From: Mucilaginibacter sp.
Lineage (GTDB): Bacteria > Bacteroidota > Bacteroidia > Sphingobacteriales > Sphingobacteriaceae
Reading direction: 5' to 3'
Length of the DNA: 46,262 nucleotides
Assembly (NCBI GenBank): GCA_025352225.1
Contig: JANXTT010000005.1
Location: 1-46,262, forward strand
Positions 7,733 to 17,708 of this stretch are shown one piece after another; position 1 is the stretch's first letter, and every line of letters begins with the position of its first letter. The position numbers and the translations under genes were made by a program. The notes under the pieces are model-generated. The model saw only the letters and a list, made by a program, of their open reading frames with translations. It made no database searches and was not told where the DNA came from.

Positions 7733-10700
7733 CTATCTTATCAACGTAAGTGGCCCGGTACGTTGATGCTCCGCGTTCTTAAAACTCATACCCGTCCATT
7801 CTCTTCCATTCAGAAACGTAGCACTTATTTTCCAGATGTATATCCCTTGCTGTGCCGCTGTACCTTGTATTGTTCCATCCCAACCTTCCATAGGCTCCCC
7901 TTTGGGCGATAGTTTGTTAGTTTGCCATATCAATTGCCCATAATTATTAAAAACCTGCATGTTCCACACTTTAATTCCCGATCCAATGGCTTTAAAAGTA
8001 GTTAAATTGTCCATTTTGCTATTTGGCATAAAAGCGTTAGCTATAAAAAGCTGCCCGGGAATACCTGTTATATGCACGGTTTTTATCAATGTATCTGAGC
8101 AGCTTAGCGAGTTATAAGCTATTAACCTCACCCGGTACATGCCTGTATCGGCATAAGCATGGTCAGGGTTTTGCCTGTTGCTAATTTTACCATCTCCAAA
8201 GTTCCAAATCCATGCTACAGGTTTATGTATGCTTAAATCGGTAAAGGCAAACTTTACGTTAGGGTACTCTATTGTTTGATCTGGGTTAACCGTAAAATTT
8301 GCCCCTGGCGATGGATTAACAGTTATATAAGCGGTTTTAATCATCGCAGCCGGGCAGCCCATATCAGCAGTGGCAGTTAAAGTTATCGTATATGGCGATT
8401 TACTATCATCAAAAATATGGGTCGGGTTAATATCTGTGGATGTTGTGCCATCTCCAAAATCCCATAAATAGGTATTTGCCACCGGGGTATTATTGGTAAA
8501 ATTCACTCTTATTTTTTTACATCCATTGGTTACATCAGCGGTAAAATTTGGAACAGGTTGCGGATACACAGTAATTGTTTTTGTAGTTGTAGTAAAAGAG
8601 CATCCGTTAGTTGATTTTAGCGTTGCCGTATAGGTGCCTCCCTTTAGGTAGGTATGGGCAACTACTTCCGGGAAAGTGCTTGATAGGGTATGCGGGCTGC
8701 CGTCTCCAAAATCATAATCAAAGGAGCTGGCACCAGTAGTATTGTTCTGAAAATTTACTGCCCAGGGGGCACAGCCAGCAAGTTCCGTAGCGTTTACGGT
8801 TAATGATGGCACTATGCCGTTTGGCGATACCGTAATGGTATAGCTTTGAGTGGCTCCAATACCGCAATCGTTAAACGCGGTTGCTTTAATGATGTATGAT
8901 TTTGTTTTATTGGTAACATACACATGTGATACAGGTTGTTTATTGGTTACTGTTTGTATCGGTTGCCCGTCACCAAAATCATAGGTATAACTGCTGCCAT
9001 CACCTGTTGATACGTTAACCATATTAATAGTTAGTGGCGAGCACCCAGTTACGTTATCCGGAAATATACTGGTTTTAGCCTTGCTTCTAACGGTTACGGT
9101 TGATGTAGCCGTTTTAATACCGCAAACCGTATTGGCTATTAATTTAATGGTATATGTAGTATCTTTCCCGTTGGGATTAGGCTGAAAAGTAATGGATGCG
9201 GGGTTTACTTGTGTTGATACATTACCATTACCAAAAGTCCAAGCAAAGGTTGAGTTTGTCATAGGGCTTGACGTATTCGTAAAATTAACGATAAGCGGGC
9301 CACAGCCAAAAGTTACATCCTGAGTAAACCCGGCAATAACCTCCTTTATAGACGTAAATGTGTGGGTAAATACATCATCCCCGCAGTTAAATTTGTTGGT
9401 GGCCACTAATTTAACATCTACGCTCACCCCGTCTGTGCCAATGGTATACCCCGGAAACTGGATACCTGTACCTATTTGCACGCCGTTTACATACCAGGTG
9501 TATTGTAAATTACGGTCGGGATAATCAGTAACCTGTATGTTTTTATTATCTATAATAAATGGTGTACATGATTTATCATTAACAAAAGTATATTGCGCTT
9601 TTGCTGTTGGGTTTACTGTAATGGTAGCGGTATTACTTGTACTGGCAAACGCGCCGCTGCAAATCTGGGTGCTCACATTACGACGGAACTGCATACTTAC
9701 CAATAACACTGGCGATTGATAATCTTTTAATGTCGCGCCTACTATATCAACCCATGTTTGACCCTTGTTTTCGCTTTTTTGCCATTGATAGATATACCCT
9801 CCGCCGGCTCCTGCGGGTTGGCTGCCGTTAATTATGGCCGGCTGCGTATTTATACAAATAGTCTGATCGGGCGACACTGTGTTTGGTGTTACGGGCGGTA
9901 ATGATAAAATCAATATGCTGTTGCTCATATTGCTGCACGCGCTCGAATTAACCACACGCCTGTAATAAAGCGAGCTGGTAACCAGTATAGTTAAATCATG
10001 GCCGTTTTGGCCGCTAACATCCTGCCAGATAGTGTTATCTATACTAGTTTGCCAGCTATAGCTGTATACCTTGTTACCGCCTGTAGGGTCGTCGCCCAGA
10101 ATAGTTATGGTTTGCCCCTGGCATACCTTGGGCTGAGCAAAGTTTATATTATTAGTTAGCGGGGGCAGATCATTTATAACCACGTCACTTGTTGTTGACG
10201 GGCAGCTAGAGGTGCCGGTAATTGTCCACCTGAAGGTATATTGCTGGCCCGGCTGCAGGCCGCTAACTGTAGTATTAGGTTGGGTAGCGTCTGCAAAAGT
10301 AACTCCTGTTCCGGTAATTACACTCCACTGCCCGGTAAATGGAGCTGGCGCGTTTCCTTTTAACACATAAGTAGGCGAATTACATATAGATTCGCTTGGC
10401 CCTGCCACAGCCTGTATAGGTGGTGCTAAAATGGTAATGGTAACGGTAACGGGCGTGCCCTGGCACCCGGTTGAATTAAAGGGCGTTATAGTATAAGTTA
10501 CGGTGGCCGCGGTTGTATTGTTGTTGGTCAGCATGTCGTTTATACTGGTAGCAGGTTTTGATGTGGCCTGATTGGTATTACCCAAAATCCCGGCATCAGC
10601 TTTACTTGTCCAGGTATAAGTCGTACCTAACAGGTTTGATGATAAAACAATCCCTGCGTTTGTGCCGCTGCAAATAGAACTGTTAGCCGCCGTTGCCGTA

Positions 10701-13153
10701 ATTATTGGCTTTGGTGTAACGGTTACCGTATAAGTAAATGCTGTGCCATTGCATCCATTAGCCGTTGGCGTAATAGTGTAGGTAACTGTTGCATTGTTAA
10801 CCGCGTCGGTATTGGTAATTACATCATTGATAGCCCCTGTGCCGCTTGCCGTAAAACCACTGGCATTGGCTGTTGCAGTTGCTGTATAAGTAAAGGTACT
10901 GCCAGCCAGCGTTGATACAGGTTGATAGCCTACTGCCGTACCAGTACAAATACTATTGCTCGCCGCGCTGGTAACCGTATTTGTTGGATTAATAGTAATA
11001 ATAACGTTTGTATTTACAATGTCACATGGCTGTGGGTTAGAGGTAACTACATGCAGGGTAAGCGTTACCTGCCCGGCGTTAATATCAGCATTTGATGGTG
11101 TATAAACGGCTGTTAATGTATTTCTGTCTGGTGCAAAAGTACCTGTGCCACCTACCCAGGCAAAGCTTTGTGGCACCGGCCCGGTTATGCTGCCCGCCAG
11201 TGTAACATTATTACCCGGGCAGATCACCTGGTTAGGGCCCGCGTTTACTGTTGGCGATTGTTTGAAATTTAATTTCTGTGTACCGGTAATAGTCCCGCAG
11301 GTGTTTTTGTGGGTTACTGTTACCGTAAAAATACCATAATCAGAAAACAATATTTGCGGATATTTAGAATTGGCGTTTGTGCCGTTTTTAAAAGTATAGG
11401 CTCCGCCTGTAACAGTCCATGTATAGGTATCAGGCAGTTCCAACGTTGTTCCGGTAAGTATAGTTTGAGTAATCCCTGTTTTATTATCAAAAGTTAACAA
11501 CTGATCCTTACCGCAAACCTCCTTATCCGGCGAAAGCGTGGCAACCGGATTGGTATTAATAATAATAGTTTGTGTGGCTGTATTTACGCCGCCACAGGCT
11601 GCATCAATACTGAGCATAGCTTTGTAAGTGCCGACCCTTGTAAAAGTAAATTGCGGTTGTTTGCTATGCGAGTCTGTTCCGCCGGCATAACCTACTGAGG
11701 CGGGGCCTGTAACTGTCCATGTATAGATGTGGCTGCTGCCTGTACAACTGTTATCAACTATAGATTGATCAATTGGCGTAACTGCCGATGAACTGCAAAA
11801 AACGCTATCTGTTAAACTAAATTTAGGTTTGGGTACATCCTCTACACAAATGGTATGGGTATAATCAACAGCATCGCACCCACCACCATTTTGTATCCTT
11901 AATAAAACAATATGGCTGCCGGTTGTAGTAAACGTGTACGTAAAGGTATCTGTTATATTGGCGTTAGTTAAAACCAAACTGCCGTCAACATACCAACTGT
12001 ATTTGGCATTCAGGTTCCTACAGTCAATAGATGTGCTATTTGGATCATCTCCCGGGAAAGATGTATTTCTAAAATTAACAGGTACATTAAGGCAGGCAAA
12101 ATCACTTGACGAAAATGCATTTTTTGGCGGTGTAAGCACCTTAGCGTAACTGGTTACCTGTGTCCCTATTGAGCCGCAAAAGGGGCTGTTTATAGAAATA
12201 TTTACCGGAAACACATTGGAACGTCCGTTTGCCTGCACACCGCATGATGCCTTGGTATAATCATGGTTAATCTGGCTGTTTAACGCTTTGATATCACATA
12301 TGGAATATTTACCTGCAGAACCATCGCCCCAATCAATTAAATACAAATTGCCCGGATAATTTTTCTGTAACCCATTGGCCGATGTAATATCCATATTGTA
12401 TACCAGCGAGCCCTTGCCCCCTGCTAAACAAACGGTATTGCTACCGGTTGCACCAAAGCTGGTATTAACTACATTGTTAACCAGAGCATAAGCTTTAGTA
12501 GCTATAACACCATTGTTTGCCGCTTTTACCATAATGGTATAATGCGCTGTTTTTGCCGCGAATGATATACTCGGGCTTAATGTTAACGTACCTTCGCTGG
12601 CCTGACTTAACTCGTTAAAAAAATTGGCTGTTACCGTACTACCCGCGGTTGATTGATTTATAAAATCAAAACTGGCGGCTTTACCATTACAATTACCAAA
12701 TACCTCCTGGCTGCTGCTGCTAATGCTTTGCGAATTAATTTTTGCCGATATAACAGCACCGGCAGCAATGGTTATTGTGGCCCTTGTACTGCTCACAGCT
12801 GGGCTGCTAGCCCTAATTTCTAACTGATAGCTGCCGCTAACTAACGTTGCTGGTATTATACCATTAACAAAAGTGCTAAAAAATCCACTATACGTGCCTA
12901 TTTGCGTGTCCGGTAATCCGCCGGGGGTTGATGCCATATATAAACTGAAAATATTAGACTGGTTGATGCACGATGTTGCATCATTAATGCTGAAGGTAAC
13001 GCCAATGGTGGATCCGGCAGAATATGGCCCGGCATCTACAGTACCTATTGTCAAGGTTTGCGCATTAGCCAGGTTAGTTGCAGCCAAAAGTATAATTATC
13101 CAGAAGTATAATTTTTTGAAAATTGAAAATGTAGGGTAGAATATTTTTTTCAC
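7733..13153 (-). CDS. Giant PKD-repeat protein with T9SS type B sorting domain
   Basis: An 1806-residue secreted protein starting with GTG. A signal peptide ends near NLANAQ (residue 32). The body is a chain of Ig-like/PKD modules. Divergent PKD-like units lie near 380-620 (YTWTVTGPASVGY, TYTWTVTGGAYTF). Two PKD-like repeats with VTYTITPTANGC- and VTYTITPFNSTGC-type ends lie near 740-920. A run of classic PKD modules follows in the C-terminal third with WTFGNGN, YDFGDGQ, YDFGDGSP, WDFGDGTT and WNFGDGK. The last ~100 residues (IANAFMPNS, MQVFNNYGQLIWQTN, GWDGTIQGTAAQQGIYIW) are the gliding-motility-associated C-terminal domain used as a type B T9SS signal. It is probably a cell-surface or released adhesin. 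No enzymatic domain is visible. It is divergent from a sensor kinase across 371 bp. Confidence 0.9.
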   Translation of the reverse strand: MKKIFYPTFSIFKKLYFWIIILLAATNLANAQTLTIGTVDAGPYSAGSTIGVTFSINDATSCINQSNIFSLYMASTPGGLPDTQIGTYSGFFSTFVNGIIPATLVSGSYQLEIRASSPAVSSTRATITIAAGAVISAKINSQSISSSSQEVFGNCNGKAASFDFINQSTAGSTVTANFFNELSQASEGTLTLSPSISFAAKTAHYTIMVKAANNGVIATKAYALVNNVVNTSFGATGSNTVCLAGGKGSLVYNMDITSANGLQKNYPGNLYLIDWGDGSAGKYSICDIKALNSQINHDYTKASCGVQANGRSNVFPVNISINSPFCGSIGTQVTSYAKVLTPPKNAFSSSDFACLNVPVNFRNTSFPGDDPNSTSIDCRNLNAKYSWYVDGSLVLTNANITDTFTYTFTTTGSHIVLLRIQNGGGCDAVDYTHTICVEDVPKPKFSLTDSVFCSSSAVTPIDQSIVDNSCTGSSHIYTWTVTGPASVGYAGGTDSHSKQPQFTFTRVGTYKAMLSIDAACGGVNTATQTIIINTNPVATLSPDKEVCGKDQLLTFDNKTGITQTILTGTTLELPDTYTWTVTGGAYTFKNGTNANSKYPQILFSDYGIFTVTVTHKNTCGTITGTQKLNFKQSPTVNAGPNQVICPGNNVTLAGSITGPVPQSFAWVGGTGTFAPDRNTLTAVYTPSNADINAGQVTLTLHVVTSNPQPCDIVNTNVIITINPTNTVTSAASNSICTGTAVGYQPVSTLAGSTFTYTATATANASGFTASGTGAINDVITNTDAVNNATVTYTITPTANGCNGTAFTYTVTVTPKPIITATAANSSICSGTNAGIVLSSNLLGTTYTWTSKADAGILGNTNQATSKPATSINDMLTNNNTTAATVTYTITPFNSTGCQGTPVTVTITILAPPIQAVAGPSESICNSPTYVLKGNAPAPFTGQWSVITGTGVTFADATQPNTTVSGLQPGQQYTFRWTITGTSSCPSTTSDVVINDLPPLTNNINFAQPKVCQGQTITILGDDPTGGNKVYSYSWQTSIDNTIWQDVSGQNGHDLTILVTSSLYYRRVVNSSACSNMSNSILILSLPPVTPNTVSPDQTICINTQPAIINGSQPAGAGGGYIYQWQKSENKGQTWVDIVGATLKDYQSPVLLVSMQFRRNVSTQICSGAFASTSNTATITVNPTAKAQYTFVNDKSCTPFIIDNKNIQVTDYPDRNLQYTWYVNGVQIGTGIQFPGYTIGTDGVSVDVKLVATNKFNCGDDVFTHTFTSIKEVIAGFTQDVTFGCGPLIVNFTNTSSPMTNSTFAWTFGNGNVSTQVNPASITFQPNPNGKDTTYTIKLIANTVCGIKTATSTVTVRSKAKTSIFPDNVTGCSPLTINMVNVSTGDGSSYTYDFGDGQPIQTVTNKQPVSHVYVTNKTKSYIIKATAFNDCGIGATQSYTITVSPNGIVPSLTVNATELAGCAPWAVNFQNNTTGASSFDYDFGDGSPHTLSSTFPEVVAHTYLKGGTYTATLKSTNGCSFTTTTKTITVYPQPVPNFTADVTNGCKKIRVNFTNNTPVANTYLWDFGDGTTSTDINPTHIFDDSKSPYTITLTATADMGCPAAMIKTAYITVNPSPGANFTVNPDQTIEYPNVKFAFTDLSIHKPVAWIWNFGDGKISNRQNPDHAYADTGMYRVRLIAYNSLSCSDTLIKTVHITGIPGQLFIANAFMPNSKMDNLTTFKAIGSGIKVWNMQVFNNYGQLIWQTNKLSPKGEPMEGWDGTIQGTAAQQGIYIWKISATFLNGREWTGMSFKNAEHQRTGPLTLIR

Positions 13154-13524
13154 TAATCTTTATTTTTAGTAACCTCCTCTTTTTACGTGTCTGTATTTAT
13201 AGTAGTTGCACAATAATGTATAAATTATTGACTTTGTGATTATATAATTGAATAATTAGAATTTTAGTTTTTAAATAGATTAACATTTTAATTATTAATT
13301 AATTGCAATTCACCAGCAACATTGATAATTTCTCAATTTTAATGTCAATTTATTTCTAATGTCGAGTCGAAAAAAACAAAAAAACGCCATATTTGTTAGT
13401 AAGAAAGGAAAAGTTAAACGATAACTTGCCCACCTGATAATAATCTTCAATACGAGGAAAAAGAACAAAAAAGATATTTGTTTTTTCATTTTTGTTGATT
13501 TAAATACACGCAAAAAAATGAAAA
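13154..13524. other. Divergent promoter region, very AT-rich
   Basis: This stretch separates the PKD protein from the histidine kinase and must hold both promoters. It is strongly AT-rich with short A and T runs. I see no clear -33/-7 pair, RNA gene or conserved small ORF. Confidence 0.5.
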
Positions 13525-16500
13525 ATGGATATTCGGGATTATAAAACCCTGTTCGAAAAATCTTCGGAAGCCCTGCTGGTGTTGGATACAAACTTTACAA
13601 TTATTTCTGCATCAGATGCCTATCTAAAAATAGACAATAGGGTGAGGGAAGAGATTGTTGGGAGAATTATTTTTGATTTTTTTCCAGATGATGTTACTAC
13701 CGGTAAATTAAACAATACAGGTGCCTCTTTAAACCGGGTTCTCAGCAATAAGGCAACAGATACATTGCCTGTAACTAAACACGATATTCCAAAACCGGCA
13801 TCAGAAGGCGGAGGTTTTGCGGTAAAGTATTGGCGTACCAGCCACACACCCATCCTTGATGACGTTAATAACGTAAAATATATTGTTCAGCGGGTTGAAG
13901 ATGTTACAGAAATGGAAAGCCTGGCCGCAATACTCGAAACTCAAAAAGCATCGCTCAAGCATGCTGTAGCACGCGAAAAACGCTATTACATGATGTTGAT
14001 GGAATCGCCATTTGCATTTTCGGTCATGATGGGAAAAGACCTTGTCATCACCCTAGCTAATGATCTGATGAAAAAGTTTTGGGGGAAAGGCAACGATGTG
14101 GAAGGTAAGACCCTGCTCCAGGTTTTGCCCGAATTAAAAGACCAGCCATTTCCGGCCATGATATCTTCAGTTTTAACTACTGGTACGCCCGTTTATGCCA
14201 ATGAAATACTTGCCCAGTTAAAACATAACGATATAATGGAGGAACGGTATTTTAATATTGTTTACCAGCCTTGTTATGCAGCTGATGAAACTATTTCGGG
14301 CGTTACAACAATTGCTTATGAGGTAACAGAACAAGTGCTAGCCCGCAAAAAGATCGAAGAAAGTGAATATCAATATGAGCAGATGATCTTTTCGTCCACC
14401 TCATTGGTTTTAATTTTAAAAGGTGAAGATCTGGTTATAACTGTTGCTAATGACTCCATGCTGGAAACCTTAGGCAAAGGAAAAGACGTGATTGGGAAAC
14501 CATTATTAACCGTTATACCCGAGATAATAGAGCAGGGCTTAGGTGATCTGTTGAATCAGGTTTACGCCACAGGCGAACCTAGTTATGGTTATGAAAAGCC
14601 GGTTTACTTATTGCGAAACGGGAAACAGGAATTATTTCATTTTACTTTTGTTTATCAGGCGCAACGCGACATAAGCGGTGAGATAAATGGCGTTGCTGTA
14701 CTAGCGCACGACGTAACCGAACAGGCTTTATCAAATAGCAAAATAAAAGATAGCGAAGAAAGGTTCCGGCTATTGGTAATGCAGGCACCTGTAGCCATTT
14801 GTGTATTGCGTGGAAGGGATTACGTGATTGAAACAATAAACGAACCGATGGTTACCATGTGGGACAGGAATATGCACGATGTGCTGAATAAGCCTGCTTT
14901 TGATGTACTTGTGGAGTTTAGAGAACAAGGGTTAAAAGAGCTTTTAGATAATGTTTTTAACACTGGTGACAATATTGTAGTCAATGAGCTCCCGCTTGAT
15001 ATAAACCGCAATGGAGCGTTAGAAACCATATATGTAAAATTTGTATATGAACCCTTACGGGAAGTTGATGGAACGATAACAGGTGTTATGGCCTTGGCTC
15101 ATGAAATTACGGATCAGGTTTTAGCACGTAAAAGGATGGAGGCGCAGGCCCTATTGCATCAGGATATGTTGATGACCGCCCCTGGTTTTGTTTGTACCCT
15201 GGTGGGGCCAAACCATGTTTACACACTGGTAAACGACCAATACCAGATGTTGTTTGGTAAACGCGAAATTAAAGGCAAACCTATTATGGTGGCATTGCCT
15301 GAGTTGGAGGGCCAGGGTTTTGATACGCTGCTTGATAAAGTTTATAATACAGGTGAAACCTATGTAGGTTTTGATATTCCTATCGAATTGGCTCGTGATG
15401 AAAATTTGCTCCCAGAGCTGCGTTATTTTAATTTTAGTTACCAACCCATGTATAATGAGCATAAAGCTATTTATTCCATTTTGGTTTTTGGTTATGAGGT
15501 AACTGAGTTAATGATCGCGAAAAAAAGAATTGAGGACAGCGAAAAACTGTTTAGACAATTATTAGATACAATGCCACAGATCGCCTGGACTAACACAATA
15601 GAAGGCGACATTACATTTTATAACCAGCGTTGGTATGATTATACCGGGCTTGATCAAAAATATGGTAAAGTAAAGGGCTGTGAAACCATTATTCATCCTG
15701 ATGATCTTAAAAATGTATTAGATCAATACCGTACCATTCGCGAAACTAGTGATGGCGGTGAGTTTCAGGTTCGCGGAAAGCGGGCGGACGGAACTTACAG
15801 ATGGCATTTGATCCGGTTAATGCCCATTAATAATGAAGAAGGAAAGGTGCAGTTTTGGATGGGTACAGCTACAGACATACAAGAGCTTAGGTTGTTACAA
15901 CAACAAAAAGATGATTTTATCAGCATTGCCAGCCATGAGCTTAAAACACCCATAACCAGTTTAAAATCATCCCTTCAATTATTGGATAGGATGAAAGACA
16001 ACCCCTCTCCGGTGATGTTGCCCAAACTTATCGCGCAAGCTAATAAAAGCTTGGATAAAGTTAGTGTGCTCATTGCTGATCTGTTAAACGCAAGCATTGC
16101 AAACGAGGGGCAGCTCCAAATTAGCAAAGAACTGCTTACACTATCAAAAGTAATTGATGATTGCTGCCCAAATATACGCACAGAAGGTATTTATACCATA
16201 AAAACAGAAGGCGATCTGGCGCTAATGGTTTATGCCGACGCCGGGCGGATTGACCAGATCTTGATCAACTTTGTTAACAACGCTATAAAATATGCACCTG
16301 CATCAAAAGAAATATTAATCTGCATTGAAAAAGTAAATGATATGGCTAAAGTTTCTGTTATTGATAAAGGGCCCGGCATTCCACCAGATAAAGTGCTTCA
16401 TTTATTTGATCGCTATTACCGGGTAGATAGCAGTGGGAGTCAATACTCCGGTTTGGGGCTTGGATTGTATATATCAGCCGAAATTATTAAAAAACACAAT

Positions 16501-16569
16501 GGGCAAATCGGTGTTGAAAGTGAATTAGGTAAAGGCAGCACTTTTTGGTTTACCCTACCAATTGCCTAA
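13525..16569 (+). CDS. Orphan sensor histidine kinase with six PAS domains
   Basis: A 1014-residue protein with no signal peptide or membrane segment, so a cytoplasmic sensor. PAS1 is residues 1-130. PAS2-PAS5 occupy roughly 150-275, 285-405, 415-540 and 545-670 and look like internal duplications, each with a LPEL..QGF..LL..VY.TGE-type segment and each ending near a VTEQVLARKKIE-like linker. PAS6 (about 670-790, with FYNQRWYDYTGL and WMGTATDIQE) is of the PAC-containing type. HisKA follows with the phospho-acceptor in FISIASHELKTPITSLK (His near 804). HATPase_c has the N box NFVNNAIKYAP (about 914), DKGPGIPP (about 946) and GLGLGLYISAEII (about 976). There is no receiver domain and no adjacent response regulator. 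The ligand is unknown. The ATG at 13525 starts directly before PAS1. Confidence 0.93.
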   Translation: MDIRDYKTLFEKSSEALLVLDTNFTIISASDAYLKIDNRVREEIVGRIIFDFFPDDVTTGKLNNTGASLNRVLSNKATDTLPVTKHDIPKPASEGGGFAVKYWRTSHTPILDDVNNVKYIVQRVEDVTEMESLAAILETQKASLKHAVAREKRYYMMLMESPFAFSVMMGKDLVITLANDLMKKFWGKGNDVEGKTLLQVLPELKDQPFPAMISSVLTTGTPVYANEILAQLKHNDIMEERYFNIVYQPCYAADETISGVTTIAYEVTEQVLARKKIEESEYQYEQMIFSSTSLVLILKGEDLVITVANDSMLETLGKGKDVIGKPLLTVIPEIIEQGLGDLLNQVYATGEPSYGYEKPVYLLRNGKQELFHFTFVYQAQRDISGEINGVAVLAHDVTEQALSNSKIKDSEERFRLLVMQAPVAICVLRGRDYVIETINEPMVTMWDRNMHDVLNKPAFDVLVEFREQGLKELLDNVFNTGDNIVVNELPLDINRNGALETIYVKFVYEPLREVDGTITGVMALAHEITDQVLARKRMEAQALLHQDMLMTAPGFVCTLVGPNHVYTLVNDQYQMLFGKREIKGKPIMVALPELEGQGFDTLLDKVYNTGETYVGFDIPIELARDENLLPELRYFNFSYQPMYNEHKAIYSILVFGYEVTELMIAKKRIEDSEKLFRQLLDTMPQIAWTNTIEGDITFYNQRWYDYTGLDQKYGKVKGCETIIHPDDLKNVLDQYRTIRETSDGGEFQVRGKRADGTYRWHLIRLMPINNEEGKVQFWMGTATDIQELRLLQQQKDDFISIASHELKTPITSLKSSLQLLDRMKDNPSPVMLPKLIAQANKSLDKVSVLIADLLNASIANEGQLQISKELLTLSKVIDDCCPNIRTEGIYTIKTEGDLALMVYADAGRIDQILINFVNNAIKYAPASKEILICIEKVNDMAKVSVIDKGPGIPPDKVLHLFDRYYRVDSSGSQYSGLGLGLYISAEIIKKHNGQIGVESELGKGSTFWFTLPIA

Positions 16570-16617
16570 AATTATCTTATACCAAAGTTAAAAATTTGGT
16601 AGTGTCTCAGTTTGAAT

Positions 16618-17013
16618 TTATTTATTTTTATCATAAGCACTTTTTGTTACAAAACAAACACCTTTAACTTTATCAACCGTAATTTCCACTTTTATTGTTT
16701 CTTTAGGACCCACCCATGTATTATCATTTACTTTTGTGAAGGAATCAGTCCTCATTTGTTCTATAATTGCAGACATATATTTTAATGGAAGTACACTTAT
16801 AGATTTGTAACAAACATTATTCTCGTAGTTAAAAATAGTTTGCATTCCTTGTGTAAATACTAACGTGTCGCAATTTTCACCTGCTTTAAGTTTAAAATTA
16901 GGGTTTGATTGAATGATTTTGCGAATAGATTCTTTTGATTCGCCGATAGTACTTTGTGCTTTTAGAACAACGGGGAATAATGTTATAATTAACAGGATCG
17001 ATAATTTTATCAT
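16618..17013 (-). CDS. Small secreted protein of unknown function
   Basis: A 131-residue protein with a signal peptide (MIKLSILLIITLFPVVLKAQ), hence periplasmic or exported. The mature part begins STIGESKESIRKIIQSNPNF and ends in a beta-rich segment (ETIKVEITVDKVKGVCFVTK). Two or three cysteines are present (ENCDTL, NVCYKS, VCFV). I do not recognise the family. It is convergent with the kinase gene (48 bp between the stops) and followed on its far side by an IS remnant. Confidence 0.65.
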   Translation of the reverse strand: MIKLSILLIITLFPVVLKAQSTIGESKESIRKIIQSNPNFKLKAGENCDTLVFTQGMQTIFNYENNVCYKSISVLPLKYMSAIIEQMRTDSFTKVNDNTWVGPKETIKVEITVDKVKGVCFVTKSAYDKNK

Positions 17014-17025
17014 TGATATTTAAAT

Positions 17026-17055
17026 AAATTAAAAAAGCCACTTGTTAGGTGGCTT
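17026..17055 (-). terminator. Terminator reading leftward, after the IS remnant
   Basis: AAGCCAC (17035-17041) and GTGGCTT (17049-17055) form a 7-bp stem with a 7-base loop. On the minus strand it is followed by a run of six T. It ends transcription coming from the transposase remnant and sits just upstream of the secreted-protein gene. Confidence 0.65.
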
Positions 17056-17079
17056 AAATCTATGAATAAGTTACGGTTA

Positions 17080-17219
17080 TTAATCCGCAAGCCTTACAAT
17101 TTCCTCTATTGTCATAACATCTTTAGTTAATACTGCTTCCATAGCAGGGGTAACCCTTAAGGTCTTATGTATTTTAGCAAAGTTGTAATAAACAAAATTT
17201 GAAGGTTGTTTTTTGGCAC
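17080..17219 (-). pseudogene. C-terminal remnant of an IS transposase
   Basis: A leftward frame ending at 17080 reads NFVYYNFAKIHKTLRVTPAM then EAVLTKDVMTIEEIVRLAD. YNF.RIHKTLRVTPAMEA is the highly conserved tail of an IS1-like DDE transposase family in which the last residues read LEEIVALL. Only about 45 codons remain; the catalytic domain and both IS ends are gone. The scrap records an old insertion between the secreted-protein gene and the sigma-factor fragment. Confidence 0.7.
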
Positions 17220-17254
17220 TATTATAGTGCCGAATATATTATGATGAATGCTTT

Positions 17255-17533
17255 ATGAGCGGGGCTAAAATAATAATGACAGATGACGACTTGGTAAAAC
17301 TGATGCTGTCAAAAAACCGTGCAGGTGCCGAAGCCCTTTATGATAGGTATGCACATGTATTATTCCTGGCAATAATCCGTATTTCACCTCAAAAACATAT
17401 TGCAGAAAGTATTTTGCAACAAACATATGCTAAAGCCTGGCATTCATTTGAAAATTACGCTCCAGAAAAGCAGACAGTTTTAGCCTGGATGATGAGTATT
17501 GCACGAAATATTGCAAAAGGTTTCGAAGTTTAA
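17255..17533 (+). CDS. Truncated ECF sigma factor (region 2 only)
   Basis: A 92-residue protein. DLVKLMLSKNRAGAEALYDRY, then AESILQQTYAKAWHSFENY and LAWMMSIARNIAK form the region 2 signature of ECF sigma factors (core-binding and -10 recognition). Full ECF proteins are about 180-200 residues; here the frame stops at residue 92, where region 2 ends, so region 4 (-35 recognition) is absent. I find no region 4 coding in the 170 bp downstream. It is probably a decayed gene next to an IS remnant. A region-2-only regulator cannot be excluded. ATG codons at 17255 and 17276 are both possible starts. No anti-sigma gene is adjacent. Confidence 0.68.
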   Translation: MSGAKIIMTDDDLVKLMLSKNRAGAEALYDRYAHVLFLAIIRISPQKHIAESILQQTYAKAWHSFENYAPEKQTVLAWMMSIARNIAKGFEV

Positions 17534-17708
17534 TTATCCCCTCATTCAATCTATGTAAAGCAGGTAATTAAACTGAGTCAATAGTTTTATTACCAAAATT
17601 AAATATAATTTCTATTGGTCGTTAAAAAGTGATTCTACAGGAAATTAGAAACACAGAATAGCCATAATTATTATATGCAATTGCTAGAGATACCTTGTCG
17701 CCAGAAAA

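Noticed and set aside
13310..13591. Leftward 93-residue frame in the divergent promoter region
   Set aside because: It overlaps the start of the histidine kinase and has Phe/Leu/Ile-rich composition from AT-rich DNA read antisense.
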